Below, piece by piece: positions 11,543 to 21,441 of a DNA stretch of 64,000 nucleotides. The DNA is from Dactylis glomerata. Taxonomy: Eukaryota; Streptophyta; Magnoliopsida; Poales; Poaceae. The stretch lies in contig QXEO01001125.1 of assembly GCA_007115705.1 (NCBI GenBank), positions 186,001 to 250,000 of the forward strand, in the 5' to 3' direction. Below the pieces are notes generated by a model, which saw only the letters and a program-made list of their open reading frames with translations, had not been told where the DNA came from and did no database searches. Position numbers and translations under genes: made by a program. Position 1 is the stretch's first letter; each line of letters opens with the position of its first letter.

Positions 11543-11989
11543 GGACCATGAATATATACTTTGATATAAGAATAGGAGTGATTAGAGAGAATAGGGGTGA
11601 TTAGAGATTAGAGTGAATACTGTCAAACAATTCAAATATCCAAAAAATTGAGAAATACCGAAAAATAAATTCAAATTTTTTTCAAAATTTATACCAAAAA
11701 TTCGTCCGGACCTTTAGCACCGGTTTGTGTCTCAAACCGGTGCTAAAGGGTCCTCCAGCCGCATGCGCCACGTGGAACCCCTTTAGCACCGGTTTGCAGT
11801 ACAACCGGTGCTAAAGGATGAGGCTTTAGTGCCGGATGCTTTGCACCGGTTGCAAAACCGGTGCAAATGGGGGTTTCAAACCGGTGCTAATACCTTTGTT
11901 TCTACTAGTGCCTACAATGACGGCACCGACATTTGGCTGTCGGCATAGATACTGGCCGTCGGCGTATTGCGCCATTCCCCGTAGTGTGT

Positions 11990-12250
11990 CATCCCCGTAA
12001 TCTGCTCAACACTTGCTTGGAACCTGCCTTATGACGATCTCTGACGATCCAGGTCTGCGCATTATCTTTGCCTCTCGGCCAGCTGCCTCTTGCTTCATGC
12101 CAGATAATCATTTGCCGCTCATTAAATGGATTCAGACCACAAACCTCATTCTTCCCATAGGCAAGCGGAAGGGTTGGAACTCCTTATCTGAACTGATAAG
12201 GTGGTCGTCATGGAAAGAAAGGAATAGGCGTATCTTCTAAGGCCGGCGAT
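11990..12250 (+). pseudogene. LINE reverse-transcriptase C-terminal fragment
   Basis: A frame ending at 12240 reads KRKGWNSLSELIRWSSWKER followed by NRRIF. The W..WKERN-R-F pattern is the usual end of the zinc-binding region after reverse transcriptase in plant L1-type LINEs. Only this short C-terminal part is recognisable; the catalytic domain is absent. It directly follows the TGT duplication of CACTA 1. Confidence 0.5.
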
Positions 12251-12454
12251 TTTGATAAAAATAACCTAATTTCCAAAGTTTGACAATGAATAATCGGTTG
12301 GCGTATGTATTTCACAAAATAATATTTTTCTTGACGCCTCACGCCGGAGCTCTAAACGAAATAGCATGACGCCTTGGTCAACGGTGCCGAACCCCTTGCT
12401 TGGCGCTGTTGACCAAGGCTCCATGCTGGACGTCGGGACTAAGCCGCCTGTCTC
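12251..12454. other. unassigned DNA with a short inverted repeat
   Basis: Contains CCTTGGTCAAC at about 12370 and its near reverse complement GTTGACCAAGG at about 12408, flanking GC-rich sequence. No coding region is supported. It abuts the break point of the F-box fragment. Confidence 0.35.
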
Positions 12455-12646
12455 TTAGAAGAATCCCAGGACGGGAGGAGTTCTGTGGAACTCGCGGTAC
12501 CGGCGACGAAAGCGCGGGGCAGCGAGGATGCAACGCCATGGTTTGCAAACGGCCAAGGAGCGGACGAGCGAGACGGGATCGTATGGCGGAAGGCGGAGGA
12601 GGACCTCCTCGACGAGCTCGTCCATCAGCTCCGGTGGCGGTGGCAT
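12455..12646 (-). pseudogene. F-box gene N-terminal fragment
   Basis: From an ATG at 12646 the product starts MPPPPELMDELVEEVLLRLP and matches the first 60 residues of the F-box gene at 4285, including VCKPWR and ILAAPRFRRRY. Similarity stops after LGFF, where unrelated sequence begins at about 12458. Only the F-box itself remains; the C-terminal substrate-binding region is missing. The 5' flank also resembles that of the other copy, so the duplication included upstream DNA. Confidence 0.8.
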
Positions 12647-12849
12647 GGTGAGGCGAGGGTTTGGGTGGGGAAGATTGGAGTACGAACTCTAGGGAGAAAG
12701 TACTGTATGTCTCCGCCGTGTGGTGGCTACGTGGTTCGCTTCAGCCAGCTAAGATGCGTCGGGAAAAGGAAAAAAGAACTGGATTAGAGGTTGCGCTAAG
12801 TAGGCCTAGGAAGCAGCGAGAGCGAGAGTTATACATATAATTCAACGCC

Positions 12850-13272
12850 TAGCGATCGATTGGCACAACAGATTGGTGTTCAGAATTTCACGGTCCAGAC
12901 TGATTGTGCTTAAGTGGTGGAGACAATGAATAATGGAGGTTTTTCAGCAACATCGTCTGCTGCTATTTATGACGATTGTACTATTTTGTGGAGTGGTTTT
13001 GGGAAGGTTAGCATCGAGCATTGTAATAGGGAAGCAAATCAGGTAGCACATGAGCTTGCTAGAGTTTCTTTTACTTCTGGTAGTTCTTGTACTTGGGTCG
13101 ATGAACCCCCTAGATTTATTCTTAGCAAGCTCATGAACGATGTAACTGTACTGTGATGTGGGGCAGTAGGTTTCAGACGCACTCTTTTCCTTCTAGGGTA
13201 CCGTAAGGGACTGGAAGGTTTTTAATGAGGTGGCCTACTGTCCGGTATAATGGAAAATGTTTCAAAAAAAAA
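12850..13272 (+). pseudogene. RNase H-like LINE 3' end
   Basis: The translated order is QNFTVQTDC, a stop at about 12912, VVETMNNGGF, VSIEHCNREANQVAHELAR, and DEPPRFILSKLMNDVTVL. This is the C-terminal half of the plant RNase H-like domain found at the end of many L1-type LINEs (REAN-VAH-LA motif). A stop at 13156 is followed by a 3' UTR-like stretch with TTTTTAATGAGG and an A-run at 13264-13273, as at a LINE 3' end. The N-terminal part is absent. Confidence 0.65.
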
Positions 13273-13273
13273 A

Positions 13274-13733
13274 CCACCGTGCCTCTCTCTGCCTACATGT
13301 TGGACTTTTTTTTACTTTTGAGTACATAATATTTTGGTCTCTGAAGAATATTTTTGCTCGAACATATGAAAACAAATATTTATAATCAATACGTCTTGTG
13401 TGCCACCTATAAGCCATGATTTTCAGAATTGTTTCTAACTAATAGTCTGGCAATATTTTTTATGTCGGTGGAAACATTTTTTTATCATTAGGAACATACA
13501 TTTTCTGGTGTGATGGAAGCAATAATTTTGCATTCGGATTGAATAAATATTCATGCGACGCGAACATTTTCTCTGGCCTATGAAACACTGTTACATGTCA
13601 TGTAAGCATTATTTAATGCTATGGAATATCATATTGTGATAAAAATAGTTTTTGAACAGACAAAAAGGTCCTTATGTACTGTGAGAACAAAATCATTTGA
13701 TAGACATGTTCTTACACAGTAGCTGCGTAGGAC
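13274..13733. other. AT-rich DNA, no gene seen
   Basis: No coding region, tandem repeat or transposon terminus was recognised. Confidence 0.4.
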
Positions 13734-13920
13734 CAGTAGTGGCGGAGCTAGGGGGACCAGCAGGGGCCTTGGCCCCCCTATGCATGGAACACCAAGGCTT
13801 TTTTTTAGATAAAATATTGATTAAAATTTGATTTTAGAAGAAAACTACCCTTGTTGCCCCCCTTATGTGAGAATTGGTGTATTTGGCCCCTGCTAATCTC
13901 CAATCCTGCCTCCGCCACTG
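13734..13920. mobile_element. MITE-like element with AGTGGCGGAG ends
   Basis: The left end CAGTAGTGGCGGAGCTAGGG and the right end CCTGCCTCCGCCACTG form imperfect terminal inverted repeats around 187 bases. GGCCCC-rich segments lie just inside both ends. No coding capacity. I could not find a convincing target duplication. Confidence 0.5.
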
Positions 13921-14016
13921 CGGAGCGGTCCATGTATTTTATCTCTTCTATTTATGGGATATGGACAAGGGCCCCGGTCTGTCTGCGATGTTTGGAAACC
14001 CCGCCAAACTGAACTG

Positions 14017-14221
14017 AATTTGTAAAGTATTTTTTTTCGAGAATATATCCAAGTGGGTGTATCAATCACATAGAAGAAGCAATGTCGAAGAACGGCAAAG
14101 TGCTGCCAACAGAAGGTGACAGCTCCTTAAGTTTGACAAGGGTCTACTCTCCTCCTATCCACGGCACCGGCTCCAGAAAGTCAAACTAATCAGTACGAAA
14201 AAGCTTAGCTAATTTGTAAAG
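14017..14221 (-). mobile_element. small retroposed insert with 11-bp target duplication
   Basis: AATTTGTAAAG occurs at 14017-14027 and again at 14211-14221. Just inside the left copy is a T-run (14030-14037), i.e. a poly(A) tail on the minus strand. The insert is about 180 bases of non-coding sequence ending ATATATTCTCG before the tail. It is either a 5'-truncated LINE 3' end or a SINE. Confidence 0.6.
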
Positions 14222-14281
14222 CACTTATTCAGGTGTTTGGCATACTCGTTTTCTTATCTAGTAGTAATAGTTTGGCAGTAG

Positions 14282-14505
14282 CACTAGTGGGGACAGGGCC
14301 TCCAGTCCCGGCCCGTAAAGGCCTTTAGTCCCGGTTTGCAAACCGGGACTCCAGAGGCGGGACTAAAGGCTAAACCTTTAGTCCCGGCCCGGTTACCAGC
14401 CGGGACTGGAGGGCCTCCACGTGGGCGCCTCGGAGCGTATTCAGGGACAGGCCCTTTAGTCCCGGTTTGTAACACGGACCGGGACTAAAGGGCCTCTACA
14501 GATTT
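14282..14505. repeat. CACTA-A left terminus and subterminal repeats
   Basis: Terminal CACTAGTGGGG is followed by several direct and inverted copies of TTTAGTCCCGG (14319, 14378, 14456). They include foldbacks such as AGTCCCGGTTTGCAAACCGG. In CACTA elements such repeats bind the element-encoded DNA-binding protein. Confidence 0.85.
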
Positions 14506-14731
14506 TGTTTTTTGCTTTAGGGTTTTATGGTTTAGGTGTTTGGGGGAATTATTTTTGTTGTATTTTATTTTATTCTTTCTTCATTTTAAAAACACTTTTC
14601 ATATAATTCTACGCATACATGTTAGTGCATATATATGTAAGATAACTTATCTTACGATCGAGTATATATATACAATTATATGGAGATAACAATTATCGGG
14701 ACTAGAGCCCGTCTATTCGATTACACCAACA

Positions 14732-15362
14732 TTAGTAATGGCCCCTAGCTACACTAAATCTTCCTTTATCATCTATAAGTTCTATCCTAAAAAAGGCAGC
14801 TAGCTCCTCTGCAACAGCGATGGTGCGTTGCTCTGGTAGGTACTTCTCCTGCATGGTCGTGAACTATATAAGAAAAGGAGATCAATATGACTGTCAATCA
14901 TGATAACAAAGAATGACGGGTAAAAATAGAGGTGTGAATGTTTATTGCTTACGTCGTATCTGTAATCCTTGTGCTCAGAGGTAAACATGCAAATCAACTC
15001 GCAAACGTAGTATCCACGTAGATGCGTCCCCTGTGGCTGCTGGTCGCACTTTACGAGAATAGAATATAATCAAAATAATATTCTAGCATCATAAATATAT
15101 TGAAAATAGAAGTATCTCGTACTACTTACCTGAGCTGCTCTAAAGGTCAGCTTCTCATGAGAGATACCGTCAGTCACGCACTTGAACCGCTTCCAAACCC
15201 TGCCCGACAAGGAAAATGATTTGCTAAGTTTTTCATCACTTGATATATCAGAAAATCATCGAAAGAGACCGATAGAGCGCAAGAATGATTGAAATTACCC
15301 TTGGAGCATGTCCTGCAGGCTTTGGAATTGTTCCATGTTTCTCGATAATGGGTCTAAGGCAT
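14732..15362 (-). pseudogene. CACTA-A protease-type gene, 3' exons
   Basis: Four exons line up with the last four exons of the intact CACTA-B gene, with matching splice sites and lengths: 15362-15299 (truncated by the LTR), 15199-15130 (70 bases in both elements), 15048-14953 and 14863-14732 (stop TAA). They encode the end of a Ulp1/C48-like protease. The catalytic-Cys segment reads QPQGTHLRGYYVCE, so the position that is Cys in CACTA-B (LCAYY) is Arg here (codon CGT). The His and Asp portion is lost at the LTR junction. The remnant cannot encode an active cysteine protease. Confidence 0.8.
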
Positions 15363-17004
15363 TGGTGGTCCTTGTGCGTGGTGAATGACCAGCCCGTTGG
15401 GAACCCCAACAGGAAGGTGTGATGAGTATAGCAGCTAGTTTTCCCTCAGTTAAGAAACCAAGGTTTATCGTTTTGGGAGAGGAGAGACAAACGACTGAAG
15501 GTGATGCTTGCTAGTTTGCGACAGCTTCGGACAATTTATATATGGCGCCTCGTCCAGGCTTTGCTTGCTAGCTGCAATGCGGAACCTGCACACAACACAA
15601 CCAAATACTTTGTTCCCAACTTGCGATGAGGTTGTCAGTCTCACCGGTTTGCTTGAAACAAAGGTTATGAGTGTATCGAGTGGAAAACAGTAGAAGTATG
15701 CGAGTAAAGTAAATAGTGCGAGTAAAGTAAACAGGTGATAGCAATATGATGGAAATAGGACCGGGGTCCACAGTTCACTAGTGGTGTCTCTCCATAAGAT
15801 AAATAACACATGCTGGGTAAACAAATTACAGTTGGGAATTGATAGAATAAAGATAAACGTGATATGTCAAGAAGATCACTATGAGATTTACTCTGGGCAT
15901 TACAACAAAATACATAGACCGCCATCCAACTGCATCTATGACTAATAATCCACTCACGGGGATATCGTCCGAACACCCCATGAGTATTAAGTTGCGAACA
16001 ACAGATAATTGCATTAAGCAAAGTGTGTAATGTAAACAAAGCATATGCCCTTGAGCATATGAATGTTGTTTTCTCCCTAGTAGCAACACCACATCTACAA
16101 CCTTAGAGGTTTCTGTCACTCCCCCAGATTAAATAGAGGCATGAACCCACTATCGAGCATAAATACCCCCTCTTGGAGTCGCTAGCAACTACTCGGCCAA
16201 GATAGCTACTAACAACGGAGAGCATGCAAGATCATAAACAACATAGAGATAACATAAGATATAATTCAGTATAGCAACTCAATCATAACACCAATATTCA
16301 TCGGATCCCAACAAACCAAACATGTAGAATTACATAACGGTGATCTCAATCATGTAGGGCAGCTCATGAGATCTAAACATGAAGCACATGGTGGAGAAGA
16401 CAACCATCTAGCTACTGCTATGGACCCATAGTCCAAGGTAGACTACTCACTCATCGCTCCGGAGGCAAGCATGGCGATGAAGAAGACCTCCGGTGGCGAT
16501 TCCCCTCTCCGGTAGGGTGCCGGGAAGAGCTTTTGGACCCTCCCGATCTTCGGGTCGACGGCGGCGGCGGATCGCGATGTGTTCTGGAAAAGTGATTGAG
16601 TACTTAGGTTTTTCCCGTCGGGGGGTCTTTATAGGCGAAGGGGCGATGTCAGAGGTGGGGCTAGGTGCCCTCACACCATGGCGGCGCGGCCAGGCCCTGG
16701 GCCACGCCAGCCTGGTGTGTGGGGACCCTGTGGCCCCCCTCCTACTCCTCTGCGGATCTCTGGAAGCTTCCGGGTAAAATAAGACTTCAGGAACTTGTTT
16801 TGTCCAATTCCGATAATATTTCCTGTGTATCACTTCTGAAACACAAAAACAGCAGAAAACAGGGAACTGGCACTGTGGCGACTTGTTAGTAGGTTAGTTC
16901 CGGAAAATGCATAAAAGTGCCACGAAGTGTAACGAAACAGTAGGCAAATGGTGTAAAAACAAGCATGGAGCATCAAAAATTATAGATACGTTGGAGACGT
17001 ATCA
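15363..17004 (-). repeat. LTR1 (gypsy family)
   Basis: On the minus strand it begins TGATACGTCTCCAACGTATC (17004) and ends GGACCACCA (15363). It is 1642 bases long, equal to LTR2 and nearly identical by eye. It interrupts an exon of the CACTA-A protease gene. Confidence 0.88.
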
Positions 17005-18746
17005 AGCATCACCAAGCTTAACTCCTGCTCGTCCTCGAGTAGGTAATGATAACAAAAGAATAATTTTTGAGGTGACATGCACCTACACAATCTTGATCAT
17101 ATATGTAAGCATTTGTGAGCTGGGATCATAAGAACTTAAAACATGGGCATGAAGACATAATCTTGACAATAAGAACTTAGCAACCATGTTGTAAACATGA
17201 AAATGAACACAAACAAAAGATCATGAAAATGAAACAATGAACGTCAAACGTGTGTTGAAATCATAAGGAAAAATATACAAATGGTTTTCAGCTTGTCCTT
17301 CAAAGAGAGCAAAACATAAATGCATAGGACACCTTCAAGTTTAAGAGGGCGACTAGATACAAATAATTTAAGAACAAGTGAAACCAACAATATGAATCAA
17401 TCAATGAAAGTTTTGGGACAATACACATTATACTAAGAATGACAACTATGCTCTCTTAATGGTGCATAAAGATAGAAGGTGGTGACACAACATAAAAGTA
17501 GAAGAAAGGCCCTTCGCAGAGGGAAGCAGTGATTGCAAGTTTTATAACCTTCAAAAATTATGGTACTTACCGGCTTTGAGCTCTGATTGCCCCCATCATA
17601 AGCATCTTGAATGGTTAAAGTTAATGCGAGAACAATTATGATGCATATGCTTGACAAATCATAAGTTGAAAACCTTGTGTCCCGTGAATACGAGTACCCA
17701 AACCTTGATGAAAAGATATGACAAGGTCTGAATGCAAATCAAGGCAAAAACGAAAACCAAAAGCCATAGCGGAAAAAGAAGAACACTCAGTTTTTGATAA
17801 GAGTGAAAACTAGAGCATTCTTGGCAAATGAAAACGAGTACATCTCCTCCAAAGGAAATTTGTTGGGGTCCAACCATTTATTGCAGCAAACAAAACTAGA
17901 CTAACTAAGAAAACTAAAACAACTTACGCTCCAAGAAAAACACATAGTTCATGAAGCAATAAAAATATAGTGTTTTGAAAGGTGACCTATTTTTTGCCGA
18001 TGAAGAAGGGGTGCCTCGGGGGCATCCCCAAGCTTTGATGCTTGTACTTCTTGGATATTTCTTGGGGTGATGCATGGGCATCCCCAAGCTTGAGCTTTTT
18101 TCCATTCTTCAACTCATCTCATCATTCTCCAATCCCTACACTTGAAAACTTCCTTCATACAAAACTAAACACAATTCTATTAGCAACATTAGTGTAGGCA
18201 TAACATATAATCAACCTCTTTTTGCTTCAGGTTTCAACCCAAAACTACCACATATATAGAAAATACTACTGTAGCAACTTCCCCAAAAGTTCCGTGATCA
18301 AAAGAACTCAAAAGAAAGCGATAAAGCGGCAAACACAAATATTGGCAGAAATCTGTCAAAACAGAACAGCTGACAAAGGCCGAATTTTTGAGGGGTTTTC
18401 TGTTGCTCAAATCAAAAAGTGTTCAACTAACGGAAGTTTGGATATAACCTGGGGCATATGCACAAGAAATCGCAGGTCCAAAAGATATACAGAGAATTTA
18501 TACGAATTTTTACGGTGCAGCACCGAAAACAGTTTCAGGACAGCAACATCCCCAAATCTTTACCTCACTCAAATTAGAGGCTTCTCTTGGCACAAAAACG
18601 AAATAAACAAGATAAGGAGCGGTCATTACAGTAGTAATGACTTCCAAGACTCAAATAAATGAAAAAGTACTGAAAATAAAACATTGGGTTATTTCCCAAG
18701 AGTGCTTTTCTTTAACGCCTTTGAGCTAGGCGCAGAAAATTGTGAA
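17005..18746 (-). other. internal 1 non-coding 3' region
   Basis: Non-coding sequence shared with internal 2 (17005-17707 matches 21442-22141; 17708-18735 matches 23334-24360). It lacks about 1.2 kb that internal 2 has between those blocks. It contains extra copies of the polypurine-like motif AAGCTTGGGGATGCC (minus strand) at about 18023 and 18077. Confidence 0.75.
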
Positions 18747-19613
18747 TCAAGTAATATCAAGAGATGAAGTACTAGGATCAGCGCGTGCCTTACGTCTTCC
18801 TTTCTTACCTTTGTTCTTTACTCTAGGAAAGACGTGGCTATTGCAAGGTGGAGAGATAAATCTTATATTGCCTTTTCCCACATCAATAACGGCGCACAGG
18901 AGCTTCAGGAGGGATCTTCCAAGTGTGATTTGTCCTTTTCCTACACATTCAATAATAAGATAATCAGTAGATATCATTCTTCCTAGAACTTTTGTAAAAA
19001 CTCCTTCAGCTATTCCAATGGGAAATATAGTGGTATTGTTAGTAAGAGAAATTCCTTCTCCCCCCTCCGAAAGCTTCCAAAGACTCAAAGATTCATAAAC
19101 ATCCTTTGGCATAAGACAAAATTCAGACATAATATCACAACGAGCATGAAAAGTTTCACCACTAATGGTGATTTTTACCGTAGGAGACCAACTCAAAGGT
19201 TCAGAATTTGTTGGCACATAATCAAAATGCTGGCGCAAAGTATTGTAGCAAGAATTCAAACTAGCAGTGCGAGTCTCAAGAGTATCAAGTCTATTAAAAA
19301 TGCACACCAGAGAGGAATCAAAATAGGTTGGCATGCTATAAATTGTAATCAACTTTTTTATAATATTGAAGGCTTGATCTCCATCACAATGAAGGAAATC
19401 TCCTTCTGCAGTAGCATCCAAAGCATATCTATAATGAAGAGCAAGTCCAAAGTAAAAGCTACTAAGAAGCAAACTCAAGGTCATTTTAGGTTCAGTTTTT
19501 CCATGCCAATCATAAATTCTAGACCAAGCTTCTTTAAAACTTTCCTCATCCTTTTGTTTAAAAGTGAAAATCATATCCTCGGGCGACATAGCAGTAGCAA
19601 CTGAACTAGACAT
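18747..19613 (-). CDS. gag-protease-like fusion ORF of a non-autonomous gypsy element
   Basis: A 288-codon frame from ATG 19613 (MSSSVATAMSPEDMIFTFKQ). Residues 10-60 resemble the middle of Athila-type gag (EESFKEAWSRIYDWHGK, LSLLLSSFYFGL). Residues 140-260 resemble a retroviral-type aspartic protease (CDIMSEFCLMPKDVYESL, then TTIFPIGIAEGVFTKVLGR, then ITLGRSLLKLL). The expected active site D-[LIS]-G-[AS] reads D-I-M-S, so the Gly is missing and activity is doubtful. The C-terminus is basic. The frame is uninterrupted, which argues either for recent amplification or for a retained structural role. It sits behind the primer site at 19772 and is the only gene in this internal region. Confidence 0.7.
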   Translation of the reverse strand: MSSSVATAMSPEDMIFTFKQKDEESFKEAWSRIYDWHGKTEPKMTLSLLLSSFYFGLALHYRYALDATAEGDFLHCDGDQAFNIIKKLITIYSMPTYFDSSLVCIFNRLDTLETRTASLNSCYNTLRQHFDYVPTNSEPLSWSPTVKITISGETFHARCDIMSEFCLMPKDVYESLSLWKLSEGGEGISLTNNTTIFPIGIAEGVFTKVLGRMISTDYLIIECVGKGQITLGRSLLKLLCAVIDVGKGNIRFISPPCNSHVFPRVKNKGKKGRRKARADPSTSSLDIT

Positions 19614-19771
19614 AATAAACTAAAGTAAAGAAATAGCAACTACCAAGGATTCTAAATTTTTTGGGTTTTTAATATAAAATGATGCAGGTAAAATAAATAA
19701 AATAAAGCAAAACAATAACAAAGTAAAGGATGTGCGTGCGAAAACTCCCCTCGCAGAAGTCTTCTACTTCC

Positions 19772-19789
19772 TCCCCGGCAACGGCGCCA
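19772..19789 (-). other. primer-binding site of internal 1
   Basis: Minus strand TGGCGCCGTTGCCGGGGA, the tRNA-Asp type site, lies 10 bases inside LTR2. It marks LTR2 as the 5' LTR of the internal 1 element. Confidence 0.85.
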
Positions 19790-19799
19790 GAAAAATAGC

Positions 19800-21441
19800 T
19801 GGTGCTCCTTGTGCGTGGTGAATGACCAGCCCGTTGGGAACCCCAAGAGGAAGGTGTGATGAGTATAGCAGCTGGTATTCCCTCAGTTAAGAAACCAAGG
19901 TTTATCATTCTTGGAGAGGAGAGACAAACGACTGAAGGTGATGCTTGCTAGTTTGCGACAGCTTCGGATAATTTATATATGGCGCCTCGTCCAGGCTTTG
20001 CTTGCTAGCTGCAACGCGGAACCTACACACAACACAACCAAGTACTTTGTTCCCAACTTGCGATGAGGTTGTCAGTCTCACCGGTTTGCTTGAAACAAAA
20101 GTTATGAGCGTATCGAGTGGAAAACAGTAGAAGTATGCGAGTAAAGTAAACAGTGCGAGTAAAGTAAATAGGTGATAGCAATATGATGGAAATAGGACCG
20201 GGGTCCACAGTTCACTAGTGGTGTCTCTCCATAAGATAAATAACACATGCTGGGTAAACAAATTACAGTTGGGCAATTGATAGAATAAAGATAAACATGA
20301 TATGTCAAGAAGATCACTATGAGATTTACTCTGGGCATTACAACAAAACACATAGACCGCCATCCAACTGCATCTATGACTAATAATCCACTCACGGGGA
20401 TATCGTCCGAACACCCCATGAGTATTAAGTTGCGAACAACAGATAATTGCATTAAGCAAAGTGTGTAATGTAAACAAAGCATATGCCCTTGAGCATATGA
20501 ATGTTATTTTCTCCGTAGTAGCAACAGCACATCTACAACCTTAGAGGTTTCTGTGACTCCCCCAGATTAAATAGAGGCATGAACCCACTATCGAGCTTAA
20601 ATACCCCCTCTTGGAGTTACTAGCAGCTACTCGGCCAAGATAGCTACTAACAACAGAGAGCATGCAAGATCATAAACAACATAGAGATAACATAAGATAT
20701 AATTCAGTATAGCAACTCAATCATAACACCAATATTCATCGGATCCCAACAAACCAAACATGTAGAATTACATAACGGTGATCTCAATCATGTAGGGCAG
20801 CTCATGAGATCTAAACATGAAGCACATGGTGGAGAAGACAACCATCTAGCTACTGCTATGGACCCATAGTCCAAGGTAGACTACTCACTCATCGCTCCGG
20901 AGGCAAGCATGGCGATGAAGAAGACCTCCGGTGGCGATTCCCCTCTCCGGCAGGGTGCCGGGAAGAGCTTTTGGACCCTCCCGATCTTCATGTCGACGGC
21001 GGCGGTGGATCGCGATGTGTTCTGGAAAAGTGATCGGGTACTTAGGTTTTTCCCGTCGGGGGTCTTTATAGGCGAAGGGGCGATGTCAGAGGTAGGGCCA
21101 GGTGCCCTCACACCATGGCGGCGCGGCCAAGCCCTGGGCCGCACCAGCCTGGTGTGCGGGGCCCCTGTGGCCCCCCTCCTACTCCTCTTCGGATCTCTGG
21201 AAGTTTTCGGGTAAAATAAGACTTCAGGAACTTGTTTCGTCCAATTCCGAGAATATTTCTTATGTATCACTTCTGAAACACAAAAACAGCAGAAAACAGG
21301 GAACTGGCACTGTGGCGACTTGTTAGTAGGTTAGTTCCGGAAAATGCATAAAAGTGCCACGAAGTGTAACGAAACAGTAGGCAAATGGTGTAAAAACAAG
21401 CATGGAGCATCAAAAATTATAGATACGTTGGAGACGTATCA
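19800..21441 (-). repeat. LTR2 (gypsy family), shared by both internal regions
   Basis: 1642 bases; on the minus strand it runs TGATACG (21441) to GAGCACCA (19800). It acts as the 5' LTR for internal 1 and as the 3' LTR for internal 2, because the polypurine-like junction of internal 2 follows at 21442. Confidence 0.88.

Larger units (their letters stand above)
8421..11910. mobile_element. CACTA transposon 2 nested in CACTA 1
   Basis: Starts CACTAGTAGAAAAAAAGGC at 8421 and ends TTTGTTTCTACTAGTG at 11910. The flanking bases CCT (8418-8420) and CCT (11911-11913) are a perfect 3-bp target duplication. Subterminal repeats are TTTAGCACCGGTT and its reverse complement, dense at 8460-8785 and 11710-11890. 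No transposase gene is present. The interior holds the 5' half of a gypsy element (8810-11136), AT-rich filler and a 5S-like segment. It is non-autonomous and would depend on transposase supplied elsewhere. Confidence 0.9.
6376..11986. mobile_element. CACTA transposon 1 (non-autonomous, host of a nested element)
   Basis: The left end starts CACTACAGGAATTATA at 6376 and the right end finishes CCATTCCCCGTAGTG at 11986, so both termini carry the CACTA hallmark. The 3 bases before the element (6373-6375) and after it (11987-11989) are both TGT, the 3-bp duplication expected for CACTA insertion. Subterminal copies of GTCGGCGTAG and CTCGGCGTAG occur at both ends (6398-6560, 8330-8400, 11935-11970). 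The interior (6560-8290) is AT-rich with no transposase gene. CACTA-2 was inserted after base 8420, leaving about 2.1 kb of original element. Confidence 0.88.

Noticed and set aside
15465..16119. Open frames within the LTRs (also 19905-20477, 25296-25773, 55927-56223)
   Set aside because: They recur in every LTR copy with different lengths and stops, so they are non-coding LTR sequence.
15353..17010. LTR1 as a solo LTR flanked by GGCAT and AGCAT
   Set aside because: The right-hand AGCAT belongs to the polypurine-type junction of the internal region, which continues for kilobases. The 5-mers also differ by one base.
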